From assembly GCA_028874795.1 (NCBI GenBank), contig JAPPHT010000009.1:56103-114552 (forward strand): a stretch of DNA of 58,450 nt. The letters run 5' to 3'. The translations under genes and the position numbers were made by a program. The notes below the pieces were generated by a model, which did no database searches, was not told the DNA's origin, and worked only from the letters and a program-made list of their open reading frames with translations. Of the stretch, positions 7,235 to 15,244 are shown one piece after another; within the stretch, counting starts at the first letter, position 1; every line of letters starts with the position of its first letter. Source of the DNA: Chloroflexota bacterium (GTDB lineage Bacteria > Chloroflexota > Dehalococcoidia > Lucifugimonadales > Australimonadaceae).

Positions 7235-10200
7235 CTAGCGCCAGTCGTGTGCGGACGGCAGCGGCGCGCGTGTCCCCAGGCGCTCCAGTCGGGTGACGAT
7301 GACGTTGGTCGTCCCGTCCCAGCGGGAGACCGTGCCGTGAGCCACGAGCAAGCGGCTGTCCAGCTCCCTCCTGAACCGCGCGAACACGTGCGGCCACAGG
7401 ATGAGTTGCACGTCTCCAGCCTCGTCCTCAACGGTGACGAACACGGTGCCCGACTTCCCCCGCGGATGCTGCCTCGCCACCGGCCAACCCGCCACGGTGA
7501 CGGCATCACCTTCCCGCGCTGCCTCGACCAGTGCGGCGGGCATCACCTCGGCGCGGAGCCGCGGGCGCACGAACTCCATCACGTGTCCTCTCGGGTAGAT
7601 GCCCATGACCCGGTACTCGCCCATCATCTTCTCCTCGTCGGAGAAGTCGACGAACGCGGGTGCTTCCCTGTCCCCGGCGAGTGCGAATGCCCGCTGGCCG
7701 TTCCTTCCGGGGCGGATGCCGAGCCCGGCGTCCCACAGCGCCTCCCGCCGGTTGGGCGTCACGCCGTCGAACGCGCCGGCCATCACCAGCGAGAGCACCG
7801 CTTGCGGCTTCAGCCCCGTGCGCCGCACGAGATCGCCCGCGCTCCGGTAGGGGCCGCGCTCCTCCCGCTCGCGCACGAGCGCATCGGCGGATGTCTCCCC
7901 GACGTCCTTGACGAATCCGAGGCCGATCAGCACCGCATCGCCGGATGGGGCACACCGCGCCGCACTGCGGTTCACGTCGGGGTTCAGGAACGGGACGCCG
8001 AAGCGCCTGGCGTCTTCCTTGAGCGTCTCCACGGGATAGAAACCCATCGGCTGGTTGTTCATCAGCGCCGTGAAGAACTCCACCGGGTGGTAGCGCTTCA
8101 GCCACGCCGCCTGGTACGCGGTGACGCCGAAGGCGTGGGAGTGCGATTCGGGGAACATGTAATGGCCGTTGACCTTGGCGAATATCGTCCTCGCGGTCTC
8201 CTCTGAGACGCCGTTCCGCGCCGCCCCCTCGCGGAACCGCTCCCAGTGCATGGCGATCAGGCGCTCGTTATTGGGCCGGGCGAACGCACGGCGCACCTCG
8301 TCGGCCTCGGCGGCGGTCATGCCCGCCACGTCCGTGAGCAGTTGGACGACCTGCTCCTGCCAGACGATGATGCCGTACCCCCGCTCCAGCGCGCGCTTCT
8401 CAAGCGGGTGGTCGTAGTCCCATGGAACGCCGTGCCGGTAGCGCTCCACGAACTGGCTCACCGCGCTCCCCTGCACGCCGACGCCGGGCCGGATGAGCGC
8501 TACCTGGTAGGCGAGGTCGAGCAGGTTGCGCGAGCGGAGGCGCTGCCCCATCTTGAGCTGGGCCGGCGACTGGAGCAGGAAGATGCCCTTGGACCTGCCC
8601 TCGTTGATCATGTCGTACACGCCGGGGTCTTCGGGGTCGAGCTTGCTCAGGTCGGGCCGTTCTCCCTCCCGCTGCTCGATCAGGTCGAGCGCCTCCTCGA
8701 TCTGGTCCAGTACCGGCAGAGAGAGAAGGTCGATCTTGGCGAAGTTGGCATCGGCGACGCTGTCCTTGTTCCAGTCCATGATGAAGCGCCCGTCCATCGC
8801 TCCCGCGCGGACCGGGACCATCTCCGGGATGGGGGAGTCGCTGAGGACCATGCCGCCGACGTGCTGTCCCAGGCTTCGCGGAGCGTGCATCAGCTGGGGA
8901 GCGAGCGCGACGAGGTCTCGCCAGCCCGGGGCCTCCACACGGTCGCGGAAGGCGGGCAAGGCCAGCATCTCGCTGCGGAGGTCGGCGGCATCGAGGGAGT
9001 GCAACTGTCGCGAGAGCAGCTGCAGGTCCTCCTTCGGCAAGCCCAGTGCTTTGCCGATGTCCTGAATGATGCCCTTGACCGAGTAGGTGGCGATGGCTCC
9101 CGTGAGGACAGCGAACTCCGGTCCGAAGTGCTCGTGCACCCGCCGGACCAGCTCGTCGCGTATCGCCCGCGGAAAATCGAGGTCGATGTCCGGCAGCATC
9201 GACATCTCCTCCGAGATGAACCGCTCCAACGTCAGGTCCCATCGGAGCGGGTCAACGTGGCTGATGCCGATGAGATAGCCCACCAGGAGGGCGACTGAAG
9301 AGCCTCGTCCTCTTCCCGGCGGCCGCTCCTCCAGGGGCGTTTCCGGGGGCGCCAGTCCCTTCTCCTCGGTGATCGCTTGCGCGAGCAGGACGATCTCCCG
9401 GTAGAGCAGCAGGAAACCCGCGAGCCGGTGTTTGCGTATCAGGCGGAACTCTTCATCGAGGCGTTCCCTGACCTGCGCCGACACGTCCCCGTAGCGCCGC
9501 AGGGCGGCCTCTATGCAGAGCCGCCGCAGGTAACCCTCTGCGGTATCTCTCTCCGGCAGCTGCGGCTCCGGCAGGGTGTAGCCGAGGTCGGCGCTCAGGT
9601 CGAAGCCGCACTGCTCCGCGATGCGGTGGGTGTTGGCGATGGCGTCGGGGCGCTCGCGGAAGAGCCGCGCCATCCGTTCGGCGGACTTCAGATGCAGGTG
9701 GTGGTTGGGCCGGATGAAGGGAAGAGCCCGGTCGATGGTGGTGTTCAGGCGGGCGGCCACCAGCGCGTGCTGCAGACGGCAGCGCTCCGGCGCGTGGTAG
9801 TGGACATCGTTGGTGGCGACGACCGGCGCGCCCACCTTGTCGGCCAGCCGCGCCAGCTCGCGGTTACGCGGCGTGTCGCCCTGCAGGAAGTTCTGCTGCA
9901 GCTCAACATAGACCGCATCGCTCCCGAACCACGACCGATAATCGTTGAGCAGTTCGCGGGCTTCCCCATGCCTCCCGTTCAGCGTCAGTTCGGCCAGCGG
10001 TCCATCCCGACCTCCGGTGAGCAGCACGATGCCGTCGGCGTGCTCGCGCAGGTGCGCGGGGTCGAGTCGCGGCTCCCTGCGGTCGACGGCGTTCGCCAGG
10101 GTGAACAGCCGGGAGAGGTTGGTGTAGCCCTGCCTCGATCTTGCCAGCAGCACGATGCGGAAGCCGTCCAGCAGGGTGATCTCCCCTCCAGTGATCGGCT

Positions 10201-10381
10201 GCACGCCAAGGCTGCCCGCGAGCCGGGCGAACTCCAGGGCTCCGCAGAGGTTGGTGTCGGTCAGGGCGAGGGCGTCGTGGCCGTGCTCTTTCGCCTGCGC
10301 CAGCAGCTCATGCGTGTGGGACGCCCCTGCTCCGAAGGAATAAAAGCTCTTGGCGTGCAACTCGACGTAGTCCGTGGTCAT
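7235..10381 (-). CDS. dnaE2: error-prone DNA polymerase DnaE2 (C-family)
   Basis: The SOS-induced C-family polymerase that extends past lesions together with ImuB. The 1048-aa length is typical of DnaE2. An N-terminal PHP domain starts at YVELHAKSFYSFG and includes ALTDTN. The polymerase core has catalytic aspartates in LPDIDLDF (Asp398 and Asp400). Tandem helix-hairpin-helix motifs follow, then an OB fold near the end (VTVAGWPVARQH). The frame is open to 10459, but ATG 10381 gives the family N-terminus MTTDYVELHAK. It starts only 10 bases after the imuB stop, so the two are co-transcribed from the LexA-controlled promoter at about 11.9 kb. No imuA gene lies next to them. Confidence 0.93.
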   Translation of the reverse strand: MTTDYVELHAKSFYSFGAGASHTHELLAQAKEHGHDALALTDTNLCGALEFARLAGSLGVQPITGGEITLLDGFRIVLLARSRQGYTNLSRLFTLANAVDRREPRLDPAHLREHADGIVLLTGGRDGPLAELTLNGRHGEARELLNDYRSWFGSDAVYVELQQNFLQGDTPRNRELARLADKVGAPVVATNDVHYHAPERCRLQHALVAARLNTTIDRALPFIRPNHHLHLKSAERMARLFRERPDAIANTHRIAEQCGFDLSADLGYTLPEPQLPERDTAEGYLRRLCIEAALRRYGDVSAQVRERLDEEFRLIRKHRLAGFLLLYREIVLLAQAITEEKGLAPPETPLEERPPGRGRGSSVALLVGYLIGISHVDPLRWDLTLERFISEEMSMLPDIDLDFPRAIRDELVRRVHEHFGPEFAVLTGAIATYSVKGIIQDIGKALGLPKEDLQLLSRQLHSLDAADLRSEMLALPAFRDRVEAPGWRDLVALAPQLMHAPRSLGQHVGGMVLSDSPIPEMVPVRAGAMDGRFIMDWNKDSVADANFAKIDLLSLPVLDQIEEALDLIEQREGERPDLSKLDPEDPGVYDMINEGRSKGIFLLQSPAQLKMGQRLRSRNLLDLAYQVALIRPGVGVQGSAVSQFVERYRHGVPWDYDHPLEKRALERGYGIIVWQEQVVQLLTDVAGMTAAEADEVRRAFARPNNERLIAMHWERFREGAARNGVSEETARTIFAKVNGHYMFPESHSHAFGVTAYQAAWLKRYHPVEFFTALMNNQPMGFYPVETLKEDARRFGVPFLNPDVNRSAARCAPSGDAVLIGLGFVKDVGETSADALVREREERGPYRSAGDLVRRTGLKPQAVLSLVMAGAFDGVTPNRREALWDAGLGIRPGRNGQRAFALAGDREAPAFVDFSDEEKMMGEYRVMGIYPRGHVMEFVRPRLRAEVMPAALVEAAREGDAVTVAGWPVARQHPRGKSGTVFVTVEDEAGDVQLILWPHVFARFRRELDSRLLVAHGTVSRWDGTTNVIVTRLERLGTRAPLPSAHDWR

Positions 10382-10391
10382 GGGAGGCTCG

Positions 10392-11837
10392 CTAGGATGC
10401 CTGCCGGTACCAGGAGGAGTCCGTCCGGTCCTGGAAGAGGACGATCGAACCCCCCTCACGGCGGCTCACCCGGAAGTAGGCGCGGCTCACCGGCTGCGGC
10501 ATCCACCAGAGGTCGAAGAGCCAGCTGTCCTCGACGCCGGTCAGCGCGTGCCACTGGTCACCGAGGCGGACCGCTACCGGCTCGCGGTGAGCGCCCTCCC
10601 GCACCGCCACCGGCACGGGAACGGCGAGGGGCTTCATGCCGTCCCGCCCAGACGGGTCGATGGGGACCTGCACCGCCCGCACCTCCGGGGCGGGGTGCCA
10701 CGGCGCCACGTCGACCACCCGGTAGAGCGCGTGGTTGCCGCCGATGCGGGCCTGGATCTGCCGCTCCGCATCCAGCAGCCGCAGGTCGCGGTCCTTCCGG
10801 GCGTCGGGGAGGAGCCCTGCCTGCACCCCCGCTTCGCCGGTGATGCCGGACAAGGTGAGGGTGACCTCCTCCACCGGGGCGACGGGAAACTCTCGCTCCA
10901 ACTGTCGACGCACGAGAGCGGCGGCCTGCTCCCAGTTGCCCGCCGGCAGCTTGAAGTTGATCGCTCGCTCCCACGGAGCTGCCCTTTCGAGGGCGCATCC
11001 CAGCGTCACCCTGCCTGCGTAGCGGCCCTGCATCCGTGGCCGGGCGTAGGCCCGCTTGAGCAGGGTGTCCACCGCCGTCAGCAGCCACTCCGCAGAGGCC
11101 GAGGCGAACGGGAGGGAGGTGTGCTCGACGACAGCCTCCTCGCAGGGAAGGGGGACTACGGTGTCGTGGTCGATGCCGTGGGAGAGCTCCCACGCCCGCC
11201 TGCCCGCGACCCCGAACTGGTCGATGAGCGACTCCGGTCTCATGGCCGCGACGTCGCCCATCGTGTGCAGGCCGAAGCGGTGCATGCGGTCGCGCGCCTC
11301 CTGATCGACCGGAAGCAGGTCGACGGAGCGAGGCGCGAGGAAGGCGGCGGCATCGGGCGGGACGTGCGTCACACCCGGCGCGTCGCTCGTCCGGGCCGCC
11401 ACGAACGCGGGGAACTTCGCGTCGCCGGCCCCGATGCGCGGCCTGAGGTACGCGGGAACCGCGTTCAGCAGCGCGTGGAGCGTGCCGTCTTCGCCGCCGT
11501 ACAGCCGCTCGAGGCCGTCCAGGCGGACGCAGGCGATGCCCAGGTCCACGCTCTCCACGCGGTCGCTGACTCCCTGCAGGGCGGCGAGCACACGGCGGAA
11601 CGCCCGCTGGTACGTCGGCTCGTCGGCGTCGAGGACGATAGTCCCGGTGTTGCGGGAGAGCGCTTCCTCGAGGGTCATGCCCGCCGTTACCCCGGCACAG
11701 TCCGGGAGGCAGTCGGCGACCATTGGCCTGCTCCCTGAGCGCTCGACGATAACGACGGGCCTGTTGACCAGATGAGGCTGCCGCTGCAGTTCCACCTTGG
11801 CCCTGAGATGAGTGATCAGGACACACGCGACGCGCAA
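10392..11837 (-). CDS. imuB: ImuB-like inactive Y-family polymerase homologue
   Basis: ImuB is a Y-family relative that has lost catalysis and acts as the hub joining DnaE2 to the sliding clamp. This 481-aa protein shows the fold, but two of three catalytic acids are missing. The first-strand DxD region reads VLITHLRAKVELQ with no Asp. In the SxDE motif, Asp98 is kept but the following Glu is Leu99 (ESVDLG). Palm, thumb (helix-hairpin-helix near GLHTMGDVAAM) and little-finger regions follow. The start is TTG 11837, preceded by AGGGGAG at a good distance. A perfect LexA box lies 54-67 bases upstream, and dnaE2 follows after 10 bases. The usual upstream partner imuA is absent. Confidence 0.87.
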   Translation of the reverse strand: MRVACVLITHLRAKVELQRQPHLVNRPVVIVERSGSRPMVADCLPDCAGVTAGMTLEEALSRNTGTIVLDADEPTYQRAFRRVLAALQGVSDRVESVDLGIACVRLDGLERLYGGEDGTLHALLNAVPAYLRPRIGAGDAKFPAFVAARTSDAPGVTHVPPDAAAFLAPRSVDLLPVDQEARDRMHRFGLHTMGDVAAMRPESLIDQFGVAGRRAWELSHGIDHDTVVPLPCEEAVVEHTSLPFASASAEWLLTAVDTLLKRAYARPRMQGRYAGRVTLGCALERAAPWERAINFKLPAGNWEQAAALVRRQLEREFPVAPVEEVTLTLSGITGEAGVQAGLLPDARKDRDLRLLDAERQIQARIGGNHALYRVVDVAPWHPAPEVRAVQVPIDPSGRDGMKPLAVPVPVAVREGAHREPVAVRLGDQWHALTGVEDSWLFDLWWMPQPVSRAYFRVSRREGGSIVLFQDRTDSSWYRQAS

Positions 11838-11890
11838 GACGCTCTCCCCTAAACGCTTGCTACCCCGGCTTGCCGGGAGGGCACGATATT

Positions 11891-11904
11891 AGAACGAATG
11901 TTCT
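11891..11904. promoter_or_regulatory. LexA (SOS) box, Gram-positive type
   Basis: AGAACGAATGTTCT contains the full GAAC-N4-GTTC operator recognised by LexA/DinR of Gram-positive bacteria, with one extra complementary base on each side. It is 54 bases upstream of imuB, where it would control the imuB-dnaE2 message, and 65 bases upstream of the divergent MFS gene, which it might also affect. Confidence 0.85.
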
Positions 11905-11968
11905 GTTGTCAAGCCTCAACCCTGGCACGCTGTGGCAAAGGACGCGGAGCGGGGGTAGCATCGCGCCC

Positions 11969-13375
11969 ATGGCCGAGGGACCGCAAAGCACGTCAGGCGC
12001 CGAGCAAGGGGGCGAGGTTCCTGCCTCCGCAGGAATGACGGAGGGGGCAGGAACGACGGAGGGGGCAGGAACGACGCAGGGGGCAGGAACGACGGAAGGG
12101 GCGGGAACAACAGGCCCAGGGCGCGCAGGTACAACGGAAGAGGGCGCGAGAACGACGGGCCCCAGACGCCGCTGGCCCCGGACATTCGATGCGCTCGGAG
12201 TGCCCGCGTACCGCAACTACTTCATCGCGATGACGTTCTACCTGGGCGCGATGCAGGCGACGATGCTGGCGCGCCCCATCCTGGCGTACGACCTCGCCGA
12301 CCGCGCCCCCATCGTGCTGGGCCTCGTCCTCGCGGCCAACAACGCCCCGTCGCTCGTGCTGTCGCCGTACGCGGGAGCACTCGCGGACCGGGTCTCCATG
12401 CGGAACATCCTCATCGTGGCCGCGGCGCTCATGGCTGCGTTCGCGAGCATCACGGCGATCGGCATCGTGCTGGATGTGCTGGAGTGGTGGCACGTCCTGG
12501 TCATCGGCGTCTTCCAGGGCACCGTGATGGTGTTCATCACACCGTCGCGCCGCGCGATCATCGGCGGGCTCGTGGACGAGCGGCTGCTGCTGAACGCCAC
12601 GGGCCTCCACACGATGTCCCATAACGCGACCCGGACGCTGCTGCCGCTGGTGGCGGGGATCATCTTCGCGCGGGCCGGGCCGGAATGGGCTTACGTGCTC
12701 GTGGTCGTGCTGTATGTCCTGGCGCTGGGCCTGATGTTCTTCACACCCGTGCGGGGCGCGACGGCCCCGCGGCGGCGAAACCGCAGCGGCTCGACGCTGG
12801 AGGGCTTCCGGTACGGGTGGCAGGCGCCCGAGATCCGCACGCTGCTGCTCGTGGGGTTCGTCGTCACGGTGTTCGGACAGCCGTTCCAGAACCTGCTGCC
12901 CCTGGCCCAGGACTTTCTGCAGATAGAGGCGGACGGCGTGGGCCTGCTGTTCACGCTCTATGGACTGGGGTCTCTGCTGGGCTCGACGACGGCTGCTTCT
13001 CTGGGGGACTTCCAGCGGAAGGGCCTGCTGCTGGTGGGCTTCTTCATGCTGTTCGGCGCCGGAGTCGTTGCGTTCGCGGCGTCGAACTGGTACCTGCTCT
13101 CGCTGCTGCTCATGCTTCCGGCGGGCATGGGACACTCCGGGCGGATAGTGGTGCACCTCGCCATGCTGCAGACGTATTCGGAGCCGGAGATGCGCGGGCG
13201 CGTACAGGCGCTGAACGCGATGATGGGCGGGCTGATGCCGCTTGCGATCCTGGGCATCACAGGATTGGCGGACCTGTTCGGAGGGCGCGTAGCCCTGGGG
13301 GCGACGGGCGCCGTCATCCTGTCTTACGGGCTGTGGGAGTTGCTCTTCTCGCGTACGCTGCGCAGGCTGCGGTAG
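11969..13375 (+). CDS. MFS exporter (MFS_3/EntS-like) with repeat-expanded N-terminus
   Basis: Major facilitator superfamily drug or siderophore exporter. The transport domain begins near FDALGVPAYRNYF and has about 12 TM segments. The motif-A-like loop DRVSMRN lies between TM2 and TM3, and LVDERLLLNATGLHTMSHN follows, typical of this subfamily. Ahead of it are about 75 hydrophilic residues made largely of TEGAGT repeats, encoded by an 18-bp tandem array grown from a REP-like palindrome. ATG 11969 has a purine-rich site upstream, but ATG 12035 or a later GTG could be the real start, so the N-terminal repeats may not be translated. It is a paralogue of the MFS gene at 32887. The substrate is unknown. 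Confidence 0.85.
   Translation: MAEGPQSTSGAEQGGEVPASAGMTEGAGTTEGAGTTQGAGTTEGAGTTGPGRAGTTEEGARTTGPRRRWPRTFDALGVPAYRNYFIAMTFYLGAMQATMLARPILAYDLADRAPIVLGLVLAANNAPSLVLSPYAGALADRVSMRNILIVAAALMAAFASITAIGIVLDVLEWWHVLVIGVFQGTVMVFITPSRRAIIGGLVDERLLLNATGLHTMSHNATRTLLPLVAGIIFARAGPEWAYVLVVVLYVLALGLMFFTPVRGATAPRRRNRSGSTLEGFRYGWQAPEIRTLLLVGFVVTVFGQPFQNLLPLAQDFLQIEADGVGLLFTLYGLGSLLGSTTAASLGDFQRKGLLLVGFFMLFGAGVVAFAASNWYLLSLLLMLPAGMGHSGRIVVHLAMLQTYSEPEMRGRVQALNAMMGGLMPLAILGITGLADLFGGRVALGATGAVILSYGLWELLFSRTLRRLR
12018..12112 (+). repeat. REP-like palindrome followed by 18-bp tandem array
   Basis: The palindrome TTCCTGC-ctcc-GCAGGAA (12018-12035) runs into four 18-bp units at 12029, 12047, 12065 and 12083 plus a degraded fifth. 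The unit is GCAGGAAYGACGGAGGGG with few changes. The first unit is the right arm and flank of the palindrome itself, so the array appears to have grown by duplicating half of a REP element. Because 18 is a multiple of three, the host frame stays open. Confidence 0.8.
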
Positions 13376-13387
13376 GGCTGCCCTACC
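13371..13387. terminator. Palindromic hairpin over two convergent stop codons
   Basis: GGTAGGG-CTG-CCCTACC is a perfect 7-bp stem with a three-base loop. It contains the stop codons of both the MFS gene (+) and the acetyltransferase gene (-). There is no T-run, so it is a weak bidirectional terminator at best. Confidence 0.45.
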
Positions 13388-13781
13388 TCGACCGGGGCAG
13401 GCGCCAGGAGCGGGTGAGGTTGTCCCATCCGAGGTGGCCGTAGAAGGCGTGCCCCTCCTCGCTGGAGTGGAGGATGATGGTGCACTCCTCCCCGGCCTGC
13501 TCGCGGAAGCGGCGCAGCAGTTCCCGCCCGATGCCCATGCGCTTGTAGGGTGCCGCGACGGCAAGCTCCGTGACTAGGGCGTACACGGCGTAGTCGGCGA
13601 GCCCGCGGACGATGCCGACGAGCGCATCGCCGTCCCGCGCGGTGACGATGACGTCGGCGTTGCGGAGCATGCGGTCGACGCGGCTGAGGTCGTCGAGCGG
13701 GCGGTTGAAGCCCCCGGCCCGCAGGAGGTCGGCCACTTCGGCTGCGCCGGGTACCTCGTTCGTGGAGTAGGTGATGGCCAT
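13383..13781 (-). CDS. GNAT-family N-acetyltransferase
   Basis: Small acetyl-CoA-dependent N-acetyltransferase (132 aa), probably cytosolic, substrate unknown. The acetyl-CoA pyrophosphate-binding loop is visible as YKRMGIGRELL. It is preceded by the beta4 strand VTELAVAAPY and followed by HSSEEGHAFYGHLGW, typical of the C-terminal half of GNAT proteins. The frame stays open upstream to 13952, but that extension translates a REP element (it contains PAKAGIQ, a well-known artefact). ATG 13781 is therefore taken as the start. It faces the MFS gene and is divergent from the amidohydrolase operon. Confidence 0.8.
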   Translation of the reverse strand: MAITYSTNEVPGAAEVADLLRAGGFNRPLDDLSRVDRMLRNADVIVTARDGDALVGIVRGLADYAVYALVTELAVAAPYKRMGIGRELLRRFREQAGEECTIILHSSEEGHAFYGHLGWDNLTRSWRLPRSR

Positions 13782-13897
13782 GCTGTCAACTCCCGAGTAA
13801 GCAGGGGCGGCTGCGGACCGGCCCTGCGGATGGTTGCGCACGCTCGCCAGCCCTCGCCCTCCAGCCCCGCGCCCGCGTGCGCTCCGCTGTCGCGCAC

Positions 13898-13931
13898 TCT
13901 GGATCCCCGCCTTCGCGGGAATGACGGATAA
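13898..13931. repeat. REP-like palindromic element
   Basis: CCCGC-CTTC-GCGGG with flanks CTGGAT on the left and AATGACGGA on the right is the widespread bacterial intergenic palindrome whose reverse translation gives PAKAGIQ. It lies between divergent genes. Related copies are at 12018 and 19871. Confidence 0.75.
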
Positions 13932-14023
13932 GAGGGGGGCGTTCCTTGACACTCCCGTTTGTCAATCCTACGATTCCCGTGTTCCGTGCGGAAGGCCTGC
14001 ACGGGGGCGAAAGGAGTGGAGTC

Positions 14024-15241
14024 ATGCCGGAGGAGAACGTTCGGGCAGACAGGCTGGGAGGGAGAGCGCGGCGACGTAACATCGGCGATCGCGACCTGAG
14101 CGGCAAGGGGAATATCGACTACAAGTACATCTCCGCGGACAACCACATAGACCTCGTGTGGTATCCGCACGACGTCATCCAGTCGCGCATCGCCCCGGAG
14201 TTCCGGGAGAAGGCGCCGAAGGTCGTCGAGTCGCACAAGGGCACGGCGTGGCACTGGGAGGACGACATCCACGCGTTCGCCGCCGACGGCAAGGACTGGG
14301 CGACTCACGCCAAGCGGTTCCAGCCTATCGAAGTCGAGGAGGGCCGGCTGCCGCCGTCCGACCCGGAGATCCTGCTCCAGCACATGGACATCGGCGAGTT
14401 CTACGCGGGCGTCTACTACGGGAACACACGCAAGTGGGTGTTCAAGGACAAGGAGCTGGAGAAGGCGGTCTACCGGGCGTTCAACGACTGGACTGTGGAG
14501 CTGTGCTCCTACGACCCGGACCGGCTGATCGTGCTGCCGTGGCTGCACGCGGCGTTCCCGGAGACGTGTGTCGAGGAGCTTTACCGGCTCGCCGACCAGG
14601 GCATCCGGGCCGTCGAGCTCAGCCCGAACGACATGGCTGAGGGCATCTGGTCACCCGTGTGGGAGCCGGTCTGGGCCGCGGCCGAGGAGACAGGCATGGT
14701 GATCTGCGGGCACATCGGTGACGCGGCGGGCACGCCGTACCCGCCGAACGAGTACGGCCAGTCGCTGGCGCACTTCTCACAGGTGCCCTTCAACCCGATG
14801 GGCAAGCAGATCGCGCAGTACGTGTTCAGCGGCATGTTCGACCGGCATCCGAACCTGCACGTCTCGATCGCGGAGTGCCGCATCGGGTGGCTGCCGTTCC
14901 TCTTCCAGTGGATGCGGCGCTGCTACAGCGACCGCGTACCGGACACGATCCACCAGCTGGAGCAGGAGCCGCTGCACTACCTGAAGAAGAACATGTCCTT
15001 CACGTTCGAGGAGGACTATATCGGCGCGAAGATGATCCCCGACCCCGAATTCCTGATCCGCGACAGCGTCATCTGGGGCTGCGACTACCCCCACGAGCAG
15101 GGGCAGACGTGGCCGGACGCGACGCCGGCGATGGAGCGCATGTTCACCGGCGTGGACCCGGACCTCGTACACGAGATCGTGTGGGGACGGTCGCAGCGCA
15201 TCTTCGGCATCAAGGGACCGAACGGGGCCAACGGGGGGTAG
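14024..15241 (+). CDS. amidohydrolase family protein (PF04909 type, ACMSD-like)
   Basis: Metal-dependent hydrolase or decarboxylase of the amidohydrolase-2 family, which includes aminocarboxymuconate-semialdehyde decarboxylase. The protein is 405 aa. The first-strand metal motif is ADNHIDL near residue 38. LPWLHAAFPE and VICGHIGDA contribute later ligands, and GCDYPHEQG near residue 350 holds the conserved C-terminal Asp. ATG 14024 sits 7-8 bases after an AAAGGAGTGG ribosome site; the longer frame to 13946 runs into non-coding sequence. It is the first gene of a compact five-gene operon with a RidA-type protein, a ThDP decarboxylase and an amidase, which suggests catabolism of a nitrogen-containing acid. 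Confidence 0.85.
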   Translation: MPEENVRADRLGGRARRRNIGDRDLSGKGNIDYKYISADNHIDLVWYPHDVIQSRIAPEFREKAPKVVESHKGTAWHWEDDIHAFAADGKDWATHAKRFQPIEVEEGRLPPSDPEILLQHMDIGEFYAGVYYGNTRKWVFKDKELEKAVYRAFNDWTVELCSYDPDRLIVLPWLHAAFPETCVEELYRLADQGIRAVELSPNDMAEGIWSPVWEPVWAAAEETGMVICGHIGDAAGTPYPPNEYGQSLAHFSQVPFNPMGKQIAQYVFSGMFDRHPNLHVSIAECRIGWLPFLFQWMRRCYSDRVPDTIHQLEQEPLHYLKKNMSFTFEEDYIGAKMIPDPEFLIRDSVIWGCDYPHEQGQTWPDATPAMERMFTGVDPDLVHEIVWGRSQRIFGIKGPNGANGG

Positions 15242-15244
15242 GGC

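Noticed and set aside
10392-11837. Active DinB (Pol IV)
   Set aside because: Two catalytic acidic positions are lost, and its operon partner is dnaE2.
12029-12112. CRISPR array
   Set aside because: The repeats are 18-bp head-to-tail units without spacers and lie inside or before a coding region. No cas genes are present.
13782-13952. N-terminal extension of the acetyltransferase
   Set aside because: It translates a REP palindrome (PAKAGIQ), a classic false extension. ATG 13781 begins the conserved fold.
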